A stretch of 64,000 nucleotides of DNA from Ustulina deusta. Lineage: Eukaryota > Ascomycota > Sordariomycetes > Xylariales > Xylariaceae. The notes under the pieces are model-generated. The model saw only the letters and a list, made by a program, of their open reading frames with translations. It was not told the origin of the DNA and searched no databases. Of the stretch, positions 22,760-35,472 are shown piece by piece (position 1 is the stretch's first letter; every line of letters starts with the position of its first letter). The stretch spans positions 310,001 to 374,000 of the forward strand of contig JAJNNX010000052.1 of assembly GCA_023159155.1 (NCBI GenBank), written 5' to 3'. A program made the translations under genes and the position numbers.

Positions 22760-23744
22760 GATTACGTATATGCTGTGGTGAACGGAGGAGTTGAGCGCCT
22801 TCACTCGCAAGATGAATCAACCACGAGCAGGACGCATGGCGCCTCATCTAGCCCTGGCGAGCCAATGAAAAGCTGTATGGAGAAGTTATTCATCACCTGT
22901 CCCATGTGAACAGCAAATTCTGCACGTTTAGGACGTGGTTGCGATTCGTGAGTTGTGAGATGTGTTATGTGTATTGAAGATGTGACTGTGAAACTGGCAC
23001 GGTTTCAATGAATTGCAAATTGTAGCGTATGTGAGCTGAACAATGAGTTGAAGCTTTGATGAGAGCTATCAACTACCTGGTCGTAAAAAGATAAAAGGGG
23101 TACGTACTTACTGTACCTTAGGTATAGGTAGGTAGTAAGTACATAATGCCTAGGTTCGCTTGTTCAGCCCCACTACCATGTTGACAGCGCCATATGTGGC
23201 TAGGTAGAAATGCGCTAGACCATATTCGTCTATCTAACCTATCATATCACCGGGGAGGGGCAGTGCCGCACTTCCAGGGTTCAGGCACATTGCCCCTGTC
23301 ACTGCCCGCTATCACTGCCTCATATTCGAAGCTTTAGACTACCTAACCTTAGGTATCTATCTAGGTACCTACTCGTTGTATTTCATGCTCTTAAGGGAAA
23401 TCAGTCTCATACCTTCTCCCATAAACATATAGCACATACCATATCTTCTCTTCCGCATTTCCAGTTCCACCCGCTCACACAGGTATTGGAGAACACACGA
23501 CATTCCCATCTGCCATCCCGTGTACAAAGATAGAAACTCGGTACTGTACCCCTCCTTCACCGAGCATTTCTTGGCATACTATCTCGCAGCTCTCTCCCTT
23601 GCAGCCTTATCTCCCTCCAGCTTCGACTTGGGCGATCATCCCTTCGCCAGAAGCCCCGACTGACATGTTCTGACACAGGCTACCTGTGGCACGTACACTG
23701 ACAAGCCGTTGTTTTCAAGTACTATTCGAGAAGGGATCCCGAGG
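22760..23744. other. divergent promoter region Mtc5 / Ubc13
   Basis: About 1 kb between two head-to-head genes. It contains TAGGTACC-type repeats at 23101-23143 and 23341-23372. No gene is supported; the minus-strand frame at 23369-23560 has no conserved features. Confidence 0.6.
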
Positions 23745-24426
23745 ATGGCCTTACCAAAGCGCATCGTGAAGGAGACGGAGCGTCTAATGACGGAGCCGTA
23801 TGAGACGCCTAACCACCGCGCCCACGCGACGTCGCTAACTCCAGTCTTCTGTTCGCAGTGTTCCCGGCATCAGCGCTGTACCCCATGAAGACAACCTCCG
23901 CTATTTCGATGTCGAAATCTACGGTCCGTCCGGGTCGCCATACGAGGGTAAGCAAGTCGCCGTCGACCAGACATAACACCGGTCTGTCTACTCGCCAGGT
24001 ATTGGACAGCCCGTTATTGACAGACAATCCGGCGACACCATAGGCGGTATCTTCAAGCTCGAGCTATTTCTCACAGACGACTACCCGATGGTTCCACCCA
24101 AGATTCGCTTCCTGACCAAGATCTACCACCCCAACGTCGATAAACTGGGCCGAATCTGCCTAGATGTGCTCAAGAGTAAGCTCTGCAGCCAAACAACAGG
24201 AAGGTCCCGTTTGGAATTTCGGCTAATTTCTTCTTCCCTAGACAACTGGTCACCCGCCCTCCAGATCCGCACAATCCTGCTCTCGATTCAAGCGCTCCTA
24301 GGTGCACCCAACCCCGATGATCCGCTAGCCGCCGATGTCGCAAAGAGCTGGAAGGAGGACGAGAACAAGGCTATCGCCACAGCTAAGGAATGGACCCAGA
24401 CTTTCGCCTCTCCGACTCCAAAATAG
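23745..24426 (+). CDS. ubc13: ubiquitin-conjugating enzyme E2, Ubc13 type
   Basis: Four exons: 23745-23797, 23859-23947, 24044-24175 and 24242-24426, giving 152 residues, the usual Ubc13 length. Introns are 61, 96, 66 nt with GTATGA, GTAAGC, GTAAGC donors. The whole UBC fold is visible: N-terminal [15 protein letters not shown], the loop [28 protein letters not shown], the HPN motif in [18 protein letters not shown] with the catalytic Cys at about position 86, and [21 protein letters not shown]. Ubc13 with a Uev partner (Mms2 type) builds K63-linked chains, for example on PCNA in error-free post-replication repair. The MALPKR start and the SPALQIR region distinguish it from other E2 classes. 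It is head-to-head with the Mtc5 homologue and tail-to-tail with the Etr1 gene. Confidence 0.95.
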
Positions 24427-25079
24427 GAGAAAAGAAGGGAAGAATTTTAGGATCCAACCCGACGAAAACTGAGCTCCCTCAGGTCAATACTGACGGGAAC
24501 GGGTTTTATGTTTACTCTGCTCCCTTTTACCTCGGCTTCTACATTTTGGCGGAAGGGACACGAAGTTGTGAAACGAACGAGGAGAACGGACCCGGGAGAT
24601 GGCGGGAAGTGTGCTTGAGCGATTTTCTCAACACCACTTACCAGCGGGAAGATCAAGACGGAATCAACCGACTGGGTGAATTGCATGAAGGGAGGGTCCC
24701 AGGTGTTGGAGGTTTTGCTTTATTTTTTTAAGGCCCCTTATCTCTTATTTGGGGCAATATAGAGCTCGTTTAGAGGGCTCGATGGTGAATAAGAGATCAT
24801 GAGAATAATTGTATGTGCTTTTCTACAGTGATGAAGCTGCAAACCGGCAAACACCCCCATCAGATCGTTTGTCCCAGAGCTAGATATACCATGCTCCCCG
24901 TGCCAAAAGATATCGACAAGGCTTAGCCGTAACCGCCACACTCCCCATGCCATGCCAGTATAACGTGACGAACAAGAATCATTACGCACAGCAATATCCC
25001 CCCCGCCTCGATTCTAGTGTGCATGCTGCCCCCCATATCGATACCCGGTTCCATTATACACACGAGCCTTATATATTCC
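24427..25079. other. convergent 3' region Ubc13 / Etr1
   Basis: Between two converging genes. The plus-strand frame at 24390-24731 overlaps the Ubc13 end and has no conserved features. Nothing else is supported. Confidence 0.6.
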
Positions 25080-26431
25080 TCACGTCTTTCCAAACACGAA
25101 AACGCCCTTTCCAGCCCTGAACCCCTCCAACGTCCCCTGCACGGCCTCCTTCAGCGGGGCCTCCTCGGTCTCCCAGTTCCAGGGGACCTCGAGGACGGGC
25201 GTGTCCTTGAACTTGCCCTGGCGCACGAGGTCCAGGATCTCGTTCACCGTCCGCGCCTTGGCGGCCTTGTCGCCGTCGGCCCACCGGCTCAGCCAGAACC
25301 CGACGAAGCGGATGTCTTTGAAGATGAGCAGGCCCGTGGGCAGCGCCACGGGCTGCCGCGCCATGCCGCCGTACGTGACCATGGTGCCGCCCGACCCGAG
25401 CGACTTGGCGATGGTCTGCGCGGACTTGCCGCCGACGCAATTCAGGCCGAGGCGCACCCCGTCCCCGCTGCCGCGCGTCCACTCCGCCACGCGGTCCTTG
25501 AACTCGCACGCCAGGAACTCGTCCTCGGTGACGACGTGGTCGGCGCCGAGCGCGGCCAGCTCGTCCTTCAGCGCCTGGGTGGCGGCGGGGTCGTCGCGCG
25601 CGCGCACGACGTTGATGCTGCGGTACCCCCAGAGGCGGCCCAGCTGGACGGCGGCGCGGCCGACGCCGCTGTTGGCGCCGTTCTGGATGAACCAGTCGCC
25701 CTCGCGGAGGGGGGGCGCGGCGTAGTCGCGGAGCATGCGGTAGGCGGAGCACGGGTTGACGCTGACGGTGCCGACCTGCAGGGGCCGCAGGCCTTCGCGG
25801 TCGACCTTGATGAGGCTGTCGACGGGGGCCACGGCGTGCGTGCGCCAGGTGCCGAAGCCCGTCTTGGCGGGGATCACCCAGTCGCCCTTGACCAGGCCCG
25901 AGAAGGCCGGCGGCGGCGTCGAGGACACCTCGAAGACGCCCTCGTTGCCGGGGAGCGCCGAGGGCTCGGCGGTGCCGATCAGCGAGGAGAAGCTCGGCTT
26001 CACGCCGTATGTCCCTTGGATCGTGTTCACGTCGGCCGGGTTGATGGGGGCGACGAGGGTGCGCAGCAGGACCGAGTACGACGGGAGGGAGGGGGAGATG
26101 GAGTGTGTGTGTAATCTATACGCGCGGGTCCTCGCCATTAGCACGGTGAATATGAAAGAAAGAAAATCGGAGTCAGAAAAGACGGAGACGGAGGAGAGAG
26201 GGTGAGGGGGGGAGGCTAGCTAGCTCACTTCAAGACATCCTTTGGCTCGCCGTACTGGCTGAACACGAGCGCCTTCGCCTGCGTGTATCCGTACGGGCCC
26301 GATTTCCACCGCACGAACGTCAACGCCGTGGCCCGAGATGTTGCCGCGCCTCCGGTTCGCCCGCAACGCCACGCGGAGGAAGGCCGGAGGGATGCGCGGA
26401 GGATCGGGTCGGCGGCCCTGACTGTCGCCAT
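25080..26431 (-). CDS. etr1: mitochondrial trans-2-enoyl-CoA/ACP reductase
   Basis: Two exons: 26431-26229 and 26115-25080, with a 113-nt intron (GTGAGC donor, GCTAAT branch). The product is 412 residues. The start at 26431 (MATVRAADPILRASLRPS) opens an Arg-rich, acid-free presequence typical of mitochondrial import; a GTG 18 bp upstream is in frame but not used. The MDR-family reductase body follows: AKALVFSQYGEPKDVLK, the substrate loop INPADVNTIQGTYG with its conserved Tyr, GNEGVFEV, the nucleotide-binding turn GANSGVGRAAVQLGRLWG, and YGGMARQPVALPTGLLIFKD before FWLSRW, which is characteristic of Etr1/MECR. No zinc-binding Cys set is present, as expected. The enzyme does the last reductive step of mitochondrial fatty acid synthesis (NADPH), which supports lipoate and respiratory assembly. 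Exon 2 is conspicuously GC-rich against its flanks, giving long antisense frames. Confidence 0.95.
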
Positions 26432-27534
26432 GCCAGGCACCTTGGACACCTAGCTAGGTGGAAGGGGAGAAACGAAGGCCAAGTCTGATTTGAATTGTCG
26501 CCTCGGAGCTTCCGTCTTCGTATTTCGGCGTGTAAGTGGCAGCAGCAGTAGCCGTAGCAGTAATAGTGGTGATGTCACGAAGTCTTCAACACACCATGAA
26601 TTGGAGGCTTGCTTACTTGCATACAGAATGGGTAGGCAGGTACCTAGCTAATATAATGCACGGCAGATGACGATGACGTGAGTAAGTAGATGGTTTGTAC
26701 GACAATAGCCGTTTAAGCCCCACCGGGTAGCTCCGATAGCTGGAATTGGCGTTCGCGATTGGCTGCAGATCCCTGATTCCACGCAAGTTGTATATAATTC
26801 CCCGCCATAACCGAGGCAACTGAAACTACCTACCTAAGTAGGTACTTGACCTATATCTATCTAGTTCCAGACTGGCAGCTACTTCGACAATTCCGAATTC
26901 CTATATGTAAAGTTGTAGACATACAGGTGTGGGCGGTCCTATCATGGATCCAGAAACAATGGTGGCCATCATTGAAGCCAACATGTGGTTTGGTAGTTGG
27001 TAAACATGAGTTGGCGACGTCATCTAACCCCCAAAAAGCAACGATGCGCAATCCAAAAAGACTCATGTACCTAAATCAATTATATCAGTGTGTACGAAGT
27101 CAAGAATGCAGCTGTGTACAAGGTACGTTCATTCCACCATCACCACCACGATAAGCGTTTCATGAACCACGATGTCGGCCGATTTGCACTGTTGGGTTCT
27201 GCAGTTCGAGTTGACAGCCTGATAAGGAATCAATCACCGATTCGGGATAGAACGAGTTCGAATGAATGCAATGTAAAGTACCGTCCCGGCCAGTGAATAC
27301 CTAGATAATCTTAGAGACCGTCGGCCTATCCAATTCAAACGCCCAGATTCCACGCCAACATATTATCCCTGAAGATATAGTCCTCTTAGCACCTGCCATA
27401 ACCACATAGCAGGGTCGCTGAGGGTTCTTCAAATGAAGCCAAGAGAGATCAAAGCGCCCCGGAGAAACATTACGACAATCGCCGACAAAAAAGATAGGTA
27501 GTAATTGCGAGTCTCATCTCGTGGGGCGTTTATA
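26432..27534. other. intergenic, no gene supported
   Basis: Upstream of Etr1 and downstream of the NACHT gene. It contains short TAGGTACC repeats at 26631-26650 and 26825-26850. The frames at 26613-26819, 26846-27154 and 27090-27296 lack conserved features. Confidence 0.6.
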
Positions 27535-30500
27535 TCAGTTACAGCTCAGAAACGACTTCCGAGTCCAGTTCAATCCCGATCGAACGGGCACGCTAAACGG
27601 CTTGCCGCTCTCGACGAAATTGCCCCGCATGAAGTTCCAGAGCGGCGAGTCCTTCGTCAGGTCGGCCGAGTTGGCGTCCTCCTCCTCGCTCCAGGGGCGC
27701 CATCCGCCGTCGTCCGACACGCTCCAGCGCAGAGCCGTCACGGGAGAGCTCGTGTCCGACGCGGCGTCCCGCGCTGCCGGGACGGCGTTGAGCACGAGGA
27801 ATACGTAGCCTTCCGAGTCTTTGCTGCTGGGCCTGTAGACGAGGCGGGCGTCGCGGCGCGGGGTCGACGCCGGGAAATAGATCGGGTTGCGCAGCGTCGA
27901 GACCGGATGAGAGGCCTCGCGAGCCAGCGCGATCTTGAGCATCTTGGGATTGCAGGTGAGGTGGGGCAGGGCGACGACGATGTGATCGTCGCACCAATAC
28001 GTCAGTGCGAATGGGGGGTCGATGGCCACCAGCTGGTCCGCGAAGTGGTAGACGACGCGACTTATTTGGGACGCCGTCGTCGTTTTGGCCGCGTCGCCCT
28101 CCGCGAGTGGGAACTCGAGGGACGAGGTTGTCACCGAGCACTCGGTGCACATGTTGTTCTGGGCGAATGCGATAGAGAGGCAATGGAGGTACTTCCCACA
28201 CCGGGAGAACCGGAGTTCTGCAATAATGGTTTAGTCATATGTCCATAGACAAATTCGGAGCATCGTGAACGAACCTCTTGCGCTCGCCAGAACATCTTCC
28301 GGTTCATCCTCGAGACCTGAAATGTTGATGGACGTTTGTGATCCCCCTCTCACAACCTCCAGTTGAGTCGGTGTACTCATGTATGTCACCAGGGGTTGGG
28401 TCGGATGTACGGCACATACTATTCTCGACCATAATAGCGCCGGGTGCGTCCATGGTTTCGTCCAATGTGGGGGATGGCCCTGAGGTATAATTATCAAGCA
28501 GTCTGTATCCTCGTGGTCGCAACAATTGCTTTCGACATCAGATTCATCCGTAGTCGACTCTTCGACGGTGGATTCATCGCTAGATTCCTCTGACGATGTA
28601 TCGTCATCGGAGAATCCGTCTTCGCCGTCTGACTCTTCTTCATCTGATACCGTCCCAGACGAGCTATCAGAATCGTCGCCACTTTCGTCGTCGTTATCAC
28701 GGCCCGTTCGCGTCCTACTACCCTTCATCGACATATGAATCACATGTATGGAATTTTCGACGTCAGCGCTCGTCTCGTGATAATGATAATTATAATGCGC
28801 CAGCATTTCCCAGCTCGCCTTGGATGCTGTTCGCCGTGACCTGGTAGGGAGAGAGGGTGCTTTAATCGATTCGCTGTGTCCGTCCTTCACCAATCTCAAA
28901 TCCAGGTTTCGGGGGTCGACGCTCCACACGGCAAGCTCGCCTTCTTCGGCAGTAGAAAAAATTGCCAATTCCGAAATGTTAGAGTCCATGGGAATCATCT
29001 GGTGCGACCGTTGGGGTCGGCTGTTCGTCTTGAATAACGGCTGTTTCAGACGGCATAGCACGTCTGTCGGACCATCCTTCGTTTGGTATGCCAAATCAAC
29101 ACACAATTTCTTCCCGCTGAAGCCTACCCCAAGAAGTCGAGACGTAGTTAGGATGTCGCTGCCGAACGTCTCGGCCAGATTCACCCCTCTCACTATGCTG
29201 GTCTTCGAGAGAGACTTGAGCCAGCAAGAGTTGGCGAAAGGTTTCATAGATACGCACTGGTCTAATCCATGAGGCTGCGTGATTATCACTTCGCGCCATT
29301 CCTCAGCAAAGTGACAGAGTGACTGGTCCCTCAGAAGATCATCGGGAGAGTGGTCACTTAGCCAATTTGGCAACGGCACCGCGAAGCTATCGTCTCCTTT
29401 CCACTCTCGACCTCTGATAGCCATCTTGTAGCCACACTTATAGCTTGTATACCTCCCGAACAGGTAGGGTACGATATGGCTTTGCACACGCAAGCAATTC
29501 CAGAAGTTCTTGCTACCAACAAACTCCCGAACTGCCAGGGCAGCAACGGAAGAGGGCTCCTCGATGGATTTATCGCCCAGATGTTGGAACCAAAACGTAG
29601 CCGCGTATCGTAAGAAAGCATGCTCTTTTGGGATCGTGCTGTCCAAGAACCCAATATCGATGTGCTTAGAATATCTGCCGTACATGAGGTAGGTCAGACA
29701 GTCCAGGCCGATCTCTTCGTGGGCATTGGATGGAGCAACGAAGTACTTATGGAGCGACTCGTCAACACCGAAATCGCATGCTTTCGGGTCCTGTTGGAAG
29801 AAATCCTTGACACTTTTATGACAAAATTTGATGAGGGGGCTCTGATTTGGCTCCGAGGCGTGTTGTTCAATGACAATAAGCGACCCGCAGAGATCTCGTA
29901 CGAGTTCTTCTTTCGGTAATCGCGAAGTGCTCCAATCTTGACTTCCACGCCGAATCGCAAGAGCATCGACGAGTTCGTCAATAGACATCGTCTGTTGTGC
30001 GGAGCCTAGTATGAGGAAGATGCGCCTAAGAAGGTCAGAGCACCGAATCATTTCTATCCATAGGTATCATCTTAACTCACCTGGCGACTAGCTGTTCCAT
30101 CTGACCCCGAGCATCAATTTTTGCTAGAGTGCGCATATAGTAGCCATTGAGTTTCTTGGGGAATATACTCAATTCTGCTTTAATGTCCGCCTCACTCGTA
30201 AGCTTCCCGAGTGTCTCGGAAACAAACCTGGCGATGAGAAAATTGTTGTCGCATTCTTTAGTCCACGCCAGAAGGCAGTGTTTACAGCTAATTTTCGATG
30301 AGAGGTAGTTCTTAATATCTTCTCGTATGCTGTCTGGACTGGGATGGATTTCGACCGCTTGAAGTTTTCGCATCGTCTTCTCGATTTCTGAGACCCGACT
30401 TGTGAAGAGCCATCGTACTGTACCGAGAGTCGGTTTCTCAATGAGCCCTTCGAGGAGGTTAAGCATCTCTTTTTCGTCCACACATTCATCTATACCATCA

Positions 30501-31723
30501 ATAACTATATAAATGTCGTCATTGCAAGTGATGAGCTCGTGCACTACACTCGCCGTGGTGCGAAGATTGTTCAAATGAGGAGCGAATTGTGTGTCCGTCC
30601 CATACAAGTCCATCAACTTATCGGACGGCGTTCCGACGAAGGCGAGTAGCTGCAAAGCCAATATTCGAAGGCCGTCGGCAACATGACGACTGGAGTTCCT
30701 ACTGAAGGAATAGAAGAAGTACGCCACCTTCTTCTCGGCCTTGGTCAGGTAGTCTATCACCGCGGATGCAATGACGCTTTTACCGGACCCAGGCTGCGCG
30801 TTGTACCAGAGCAAGGGGTTGTTTTTAGAGTCCTGCCAATCTAAAAATCGCCGATCTTGAAAGATCCAGGCGCACGTATCTTTGTATCGCATGTCTAGTT
30901 GAGTCTCGTAGTCGCCTTTGAAGTCGATACCATTTTGACCCATTATCCATCGCCTGATGTCATTTTTGAGAGCCCTCTGATCTGCGTCCACTCTCGCTTG
31001 ACGGTCTATATCCGCCATGAGTAAGCCCGCTGCTTGAGAAATTCCCAAGTTGACATGCATGTCTTCTTGCAGGTTTTTGAGAGCATCTTCTGTCTCTTTT
31101 TTCAAAGATGTGAGCATCGTTCTCGGGATGATTCCTTTGGGCTTGGAAGACGATAGTACTTTGGACAGCTTGTACCAAAATGTGATGATCGCCTTGTAGG
31201 AATTCACAAGTCGCGAACCAAGATCAGGGGACGAGGATAGTCTCTGATAGACCTCCAGTATTCCTGCAATTCGCTCCATCGCTGTGACCACAACTTCTAG
31301 GTATTCCTCAACTGCGAGGGCCATCTCCAACACGATGCGAGCTCCAATGAATGCTATAGCAACGCCGAAGGGGGCAACTTGAGCAAATGCCTCAGATTTC
31401 TTCAGCACAGTCTTAAAAACTTCCAGGAAGGGACTCAGCCGGTGAAGTAGTCGATAACCCTTCCCAGTGCGTTTTCGAGCATCAAGCTCCAAGATGGAGC
31501 TTTGCAGCTCCTGTGCTGATACTTCGCTTTGGGATAGTCCATCGTCTGTGCGTGACGTTTCGGCATGACCTATGAGCGCCTGAAGAAACGGATTCTTTGA
31601 ATCTTCTTTGTGTTTTTGCTTCAGCTCGGTTAGGAATTCATCAATTGCTTTGCCGAGTGCCCCGGGAGCGGCCGTCGTCCCAGAACCCTGGACGCGGCTC
31701 AGTGTAGAGGCAACAACGTCCAT
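27535..31723 (-). CDS. NACHT-domain STAND (NLR-like) protein
   Basis: Three exons: 31723-30081, 30025-28275 and 28217-27535. The introns are 55 nt (GTGAGT, CTGAC branch) and 57 nt (GTTCGT), and the product is 1358 residues. Residues about 20-230 are a helical N-terminal domain like those of fungal STAND proteins (Goodbye/DUF7708 type). The NACHT NTPase is at about 300-470: Walker A NAQPGSGKS near 310, Walker B IYIVIDGIDECVD near 406, and RWLFTSR as the sensor strand. The winged-helix-like region follows (LILGSAQQTMSIDELVDALAI, FCHKSVKDFF). The C-terminal half has no ankyrin or TPR array. It has scattered beta-propeller-like strands (GELAVWSVD, ELRFSRCGKYLHCLS) and an acidic Ser/Asp/Glu tract at about 990-1045. 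NLR-like proteins act in non-self recognition and programmed cell death in fungi; for this member that is inference. It is divergent to the AAA gene at 32524. Confidence 0.9.
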
Positions 31724-32523
31724 GGTGGTAGTAGACTAAGGCATTTGTCTAATCTGATGAATACGTTGACGGGAGTAAGCGAGATGCGAAAGGAAACAAC
31801 GACAAGATGCTAACCACCCTAACCAAGAAAATACACGTTGCCGCATTAGGCAACCATGTCGACAGGAGAGATCAGGCGTTGCTGACAAGGTGATGTACAC
31901 TATAGCGGTGAAAGGATCTCCCTCGTCGTATGCCCCGTTCGGTACTTCTTGGGGGCGAAATCCTACCAAATGTAGCTCGATTTGGGAATGCCTACCAATA
32001 AGATTGAAGCGATTCAGTGTAGACTACCACCATGTCCATATATACCTACAAGCGACAAAGAAATCGTACGGCACAGCGGGGAAATAATGTAACCCCCTGC
32101 CCCGATGTTGTTACTTCATGTTCATATTGATGAAGCAATAACTGAATGAGTTTGGTCGTTGATCTCGTTTGACCTACGTCCGACTAACCATTCTTGGACT
32201 TAGCTACATCGTGGACCCCATATAAGAAGATATATCAAGCCACTTAGAAGAACCGGGCAGAGAGAATAGGCTATCTCCTCGGCGACCTATCTGACTTGAC
32301 GTGGCTCATCTGCCTAACCGATGTATCTATATGTGATGAAATACACAGCCTGCTTGATATCCAAGCCGTGGACAATCTCGATCTTGTCAAGGACTTACAA
32401 AGGTGAGGAGAAGGCCGTCAGCCTGCATATTTCCCTCGGCTGTATAAAATTTTTCTCTCGTTGTCCTTGTTGTTGTTGAGCTTGATCTAGAACACGATTG
32501 TATACGTGCCAATTTTCTTGGAA
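31724..32523. promoter_or_regulatory. shared divergent promoter NACHT / AAA genes
   Basis: 800 bp separate the start codons of two divergently transcribed P-loop ATPases. No coding frame with conserved features lies here (32017-32087 and 31736-31969 are chance frames). A TATAAAA box at about 32442-32448 is 80 bp before the AAA start. Co-regulation is possible but not shown. Confidence 0.4.
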
Positions 32524-34788
32524 ATGCCCAATCAACTCGAAATCCCCACGTCAACTTCCGCTGGTAGCCAACTTGGCTCTCGCTGCGAGTTCAAGACTTA
32601 TCACACAGTCCCTAACAAAGAAGGTCGACTGAGGGTCAAACCAATCGTCAATCCGTTTGAGCACGAAGCTAGGGGACACGCCGACAACACCTACGCGCTC
32701 GTCATCAACCGTGAGTTCACAATCGAGGACCAGTCCGCACCAAAATCTGTTACTCTCAAGATCAACTCTCCCCAGTTACTCAAGACATTCCACCATGTTG
32801 TTGGATCATACCCTTCAGTTCCGTCAGACTTTAAGTCGCCCTTCGAGATCGGGGACCCGTTCCAAATGCTGGTTCACTACTGGGAGGAGCTAGACGATTA
32901 TCGAAAAGAGACGACCGACAATGAGACTCGTATGCACTTGAACTTATTGTTTCAGTTCATGGAGAACGAGGTAGGGCCTGATCGGACGAAAGTCTTGAAT
33001 ATGATAAACAAAGGTCAGATCACGTACCTTTCTGCCGTAAGCCATCCCTAGAGTCATTTTCTTCCTGTAATAGTCCCTTGTGGAGGCACATTCCTGTTAG
33101 AGCGACAGGGGTGTCTCGGGAGCATGCAGAACTCCTTAACCCCGCGCCTATTTCCCCTGAAAGAGTAATTACTGACTCCAGCGCACTATAGTGGGTAATC
33201 TTTCGACCGGGTGATGTCCTCTTCACCACGGTCATGGGACATGGCTGGCTGATGCGCTGCACGAAAACCGTCTACGAGGAGAGTACAAAGATAGGTCCGT
33301 ATTTCGAGGTGCATTGTAGATACACCGACTATAACGGGAAAGATGTTGGGGACGCCGCACATATGACCGTTTTGTTACAAAAACGAGACTTTGGTGCTGA
33401 GAACCCTGCCAATATTATGGATCTGGGGATATTCCCCAGGAAATATATTGACGACGATAACCTCGAGGCAAAGTATGAGAAGAGAGGGGAAAGGTTTCTC
33501 GATCTTCGCGGTTGCTCTGTACAGGGATATGATGGGCTGGCACAGTACTTAAAAGATCCGCCGTGGTCGTGGTGGGACTACGATATGGCCGACGCGAGTG
33601 CCGTTTGGCTTCCATACACCGTACGTCCTTATATCATAGAAGGTATCTCGCAGTATGCTATACTAATTGAACCCGGCTTAAGGAAACGGGGAGAGTCGTT
33701 CTCGACAGAGCAACCTTCCAGGAGGATAATTCCTCCAAGGCGGCCGGGGTCGCCAAAGCGAAGCCCGAGCCGATTTTCTGTCCTCCATTCGTGATCGGCT
33801 ACTCACTCGCCAAAAAGGAGTGGTGTCGCTTCTTGGTACAGAACTTAAGGCCCGTGAACTGGAAGGACGACGCGTGGGACAAGCTGATCCTCGAGGAGGA
33901 ACAGAAGCTGGTCCTTCAAGCCCTAGTAACCTCCCATTCTTATCCGGAGAATGCGAGAGATCAGCCAGAGCAAAAAGGTAAGGGCTTGGTCATACTGCTT
34001 CACGGGTCGCCGGGCTCGGGAAAGACACTCAGCGCAGAGTCGTCAGCCGAACTGACGCACAGAGCCTTGATCTCCACATCGATGGCCAGCCTCGACACCG
34101 AGCGAATGTGAGTTTCTCTCTATTTCATTCTCCTTCAAAGATCGATATTCTTACTCGTCGTGACAGGTCATTTGTCTTCGAGCGCAACCTCCGGAGACTC
34201 CTGCAATACGCAACGTTGTGGAAGGCCATCGTGTTGCTAGACGAAGCCGACGTGTTCCTCGAGATGCGAGAAGAGAAGGCTGGTAACGCGCAGCGCAATG
34301 CTTTGGTGGCCGTCTTCCTCAGGGAGCTCGAGTACTTTTCTGGCATCATCTTCCTAACGACGAACCGCGTGGAGACATTTGACTGGGCGATGAAATCTCG
34401 CATTCATCTCGCGCTTGGGTTCGTGCCCCCGGGTGCTTCCATTCGACAGCAGATGTGGACGCAGGCGCTAGGAACCGTCCCTGAGGATGCGATTGGGATA
34501 GACGACATGAGCCATGCTGTGAAGATCCTTGCGGATCGCAACCTCAATGGACGCGAGATATATAATACCCTAAATACGGCCAGAACGATCGCGACTTTCC
34601 AACGCAAGAAGTTACTGTTAGAACATATCCAGCAAGTTCTCAAAGTGAGGGACTCGTTCGACAAGAAATTGAAGCAAGAGAGGATCAAGTTAAAACAGTC
34701 GTTCTCGGAGCAGGCGCCGACTGGTCATCAACTGGTGAGAAAGGGTTCCATCTTGACAGAAGAGCCAGAAGGGTATGGATCTGAATAG
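32524..34788 (+). CDS. AAA ATPase with N-terminal fungal DUF7025-like region
   Basis: Four exons: 32524-33036, 33192-33620, 33683-34107 and 34167-34788, giving 662 residues. Introns are 155, 62 and 59 nt with GTAAGC, GTACGT and GTGAGT donors and CTGAC/CTAAT branches. A GTG 18 bp upstream is in frame, but the ATG at 32524 (MPNQLEIPTS) is the start I prefer. The first 400 residues resemble the regulatory region of the fungal AAA family (SPFEIGDPFQMLVHYWEEL, WVIFRPGDVLFTT, CPPFVIGYSLAKKEW). The AAA core has Walker A HGSPGSGKT (about 420), Walker B AIVLLDEADVFLE (about 477), and the sensor and arginine-finger region FLTTNRVETFDWAMKSRIHL. A C-terminal charged coiled-coil-like helix follows. Members are soluble, of unknown substrate, and resemble BCS1/proteasome-type AAA in the core. 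The neighbour upstream is the divergent NACHT gene. Confidence 0.9.
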
Positions 34789-35472
34789 GGCCGAGTAGAT
34801 GCTTGGGCCTTCTATAGATCAACGTAAAGTTCAAAACGCGATTGTATGGTAAACTTTTGTGCGCTGGTGGTGAGGTACTGTCACACGGTGAGTCAGTTTC
34901 GAGGACAGTTTGGGGAACAGGAACGTGCCATAATGGACTCTTACCAAAGTCAATCTCTTTACCTCAAGAATCTAGTTTCTCAATCTCTTGAACTCGGTTT
35001 TGAGAGTGATCTTAGACTCACCCTTCCTCCCTACCGTGATTAGATATCACATTCCCGTCAGCACCTACAGCATTAACAAGATAGAAGATCCAAGCTGAGA
35101 CTCAGTAACCACATAATACACCACATAATACATCTATCCTATATCGGTATTACCCTTGCGTCTCTAATTGCCGAAAATGCATGCTATGAATAGTTGAAAT
35201 CGCTTATATTTCTTGCTTCATTCCATCTCGTATCTATCTCCTAACTCGAGATCGTCGTTATTATTTAGGCGCCTATTGCCTTTCGTCTATTTACCTTACG
35301 AAAAAGGCCCACGAGGCCCCTCGGCCCTCCAAATCGTCTGGAAACGCTTGAGAAGCGATTTGTTCCCCGATGTACCTGGTAGGGAGGAGGCACTGGGCGA
35401 GAACAACCACTCTGAATCGAGATCCATCTCCCAAATCGCCGCCGGTGGGACAGGTGTCATGCACTGAATGTT
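34789..35472. other. convergent 3' region AAA / Chs4 genes
   Basis: No gene is supported; frames at 34846-35043 and 35213-35467 have no conserved features. Confidence 0.55.

Noticed and set aside
25017..26114. 365-codon plus-strand frame
   Set aside because: It is antisense to the GC-rich second exon of etr1. Its composition (Arg, Ala, Gly, Asp, His) is what antisense to high-GC3 coding gives, and it has no motif.
27505..28248. 247-codon plus-strand frame
   Set aside because: Antisense to the last exon of the NACHT gene, whose own frame joins correctly by splicing.
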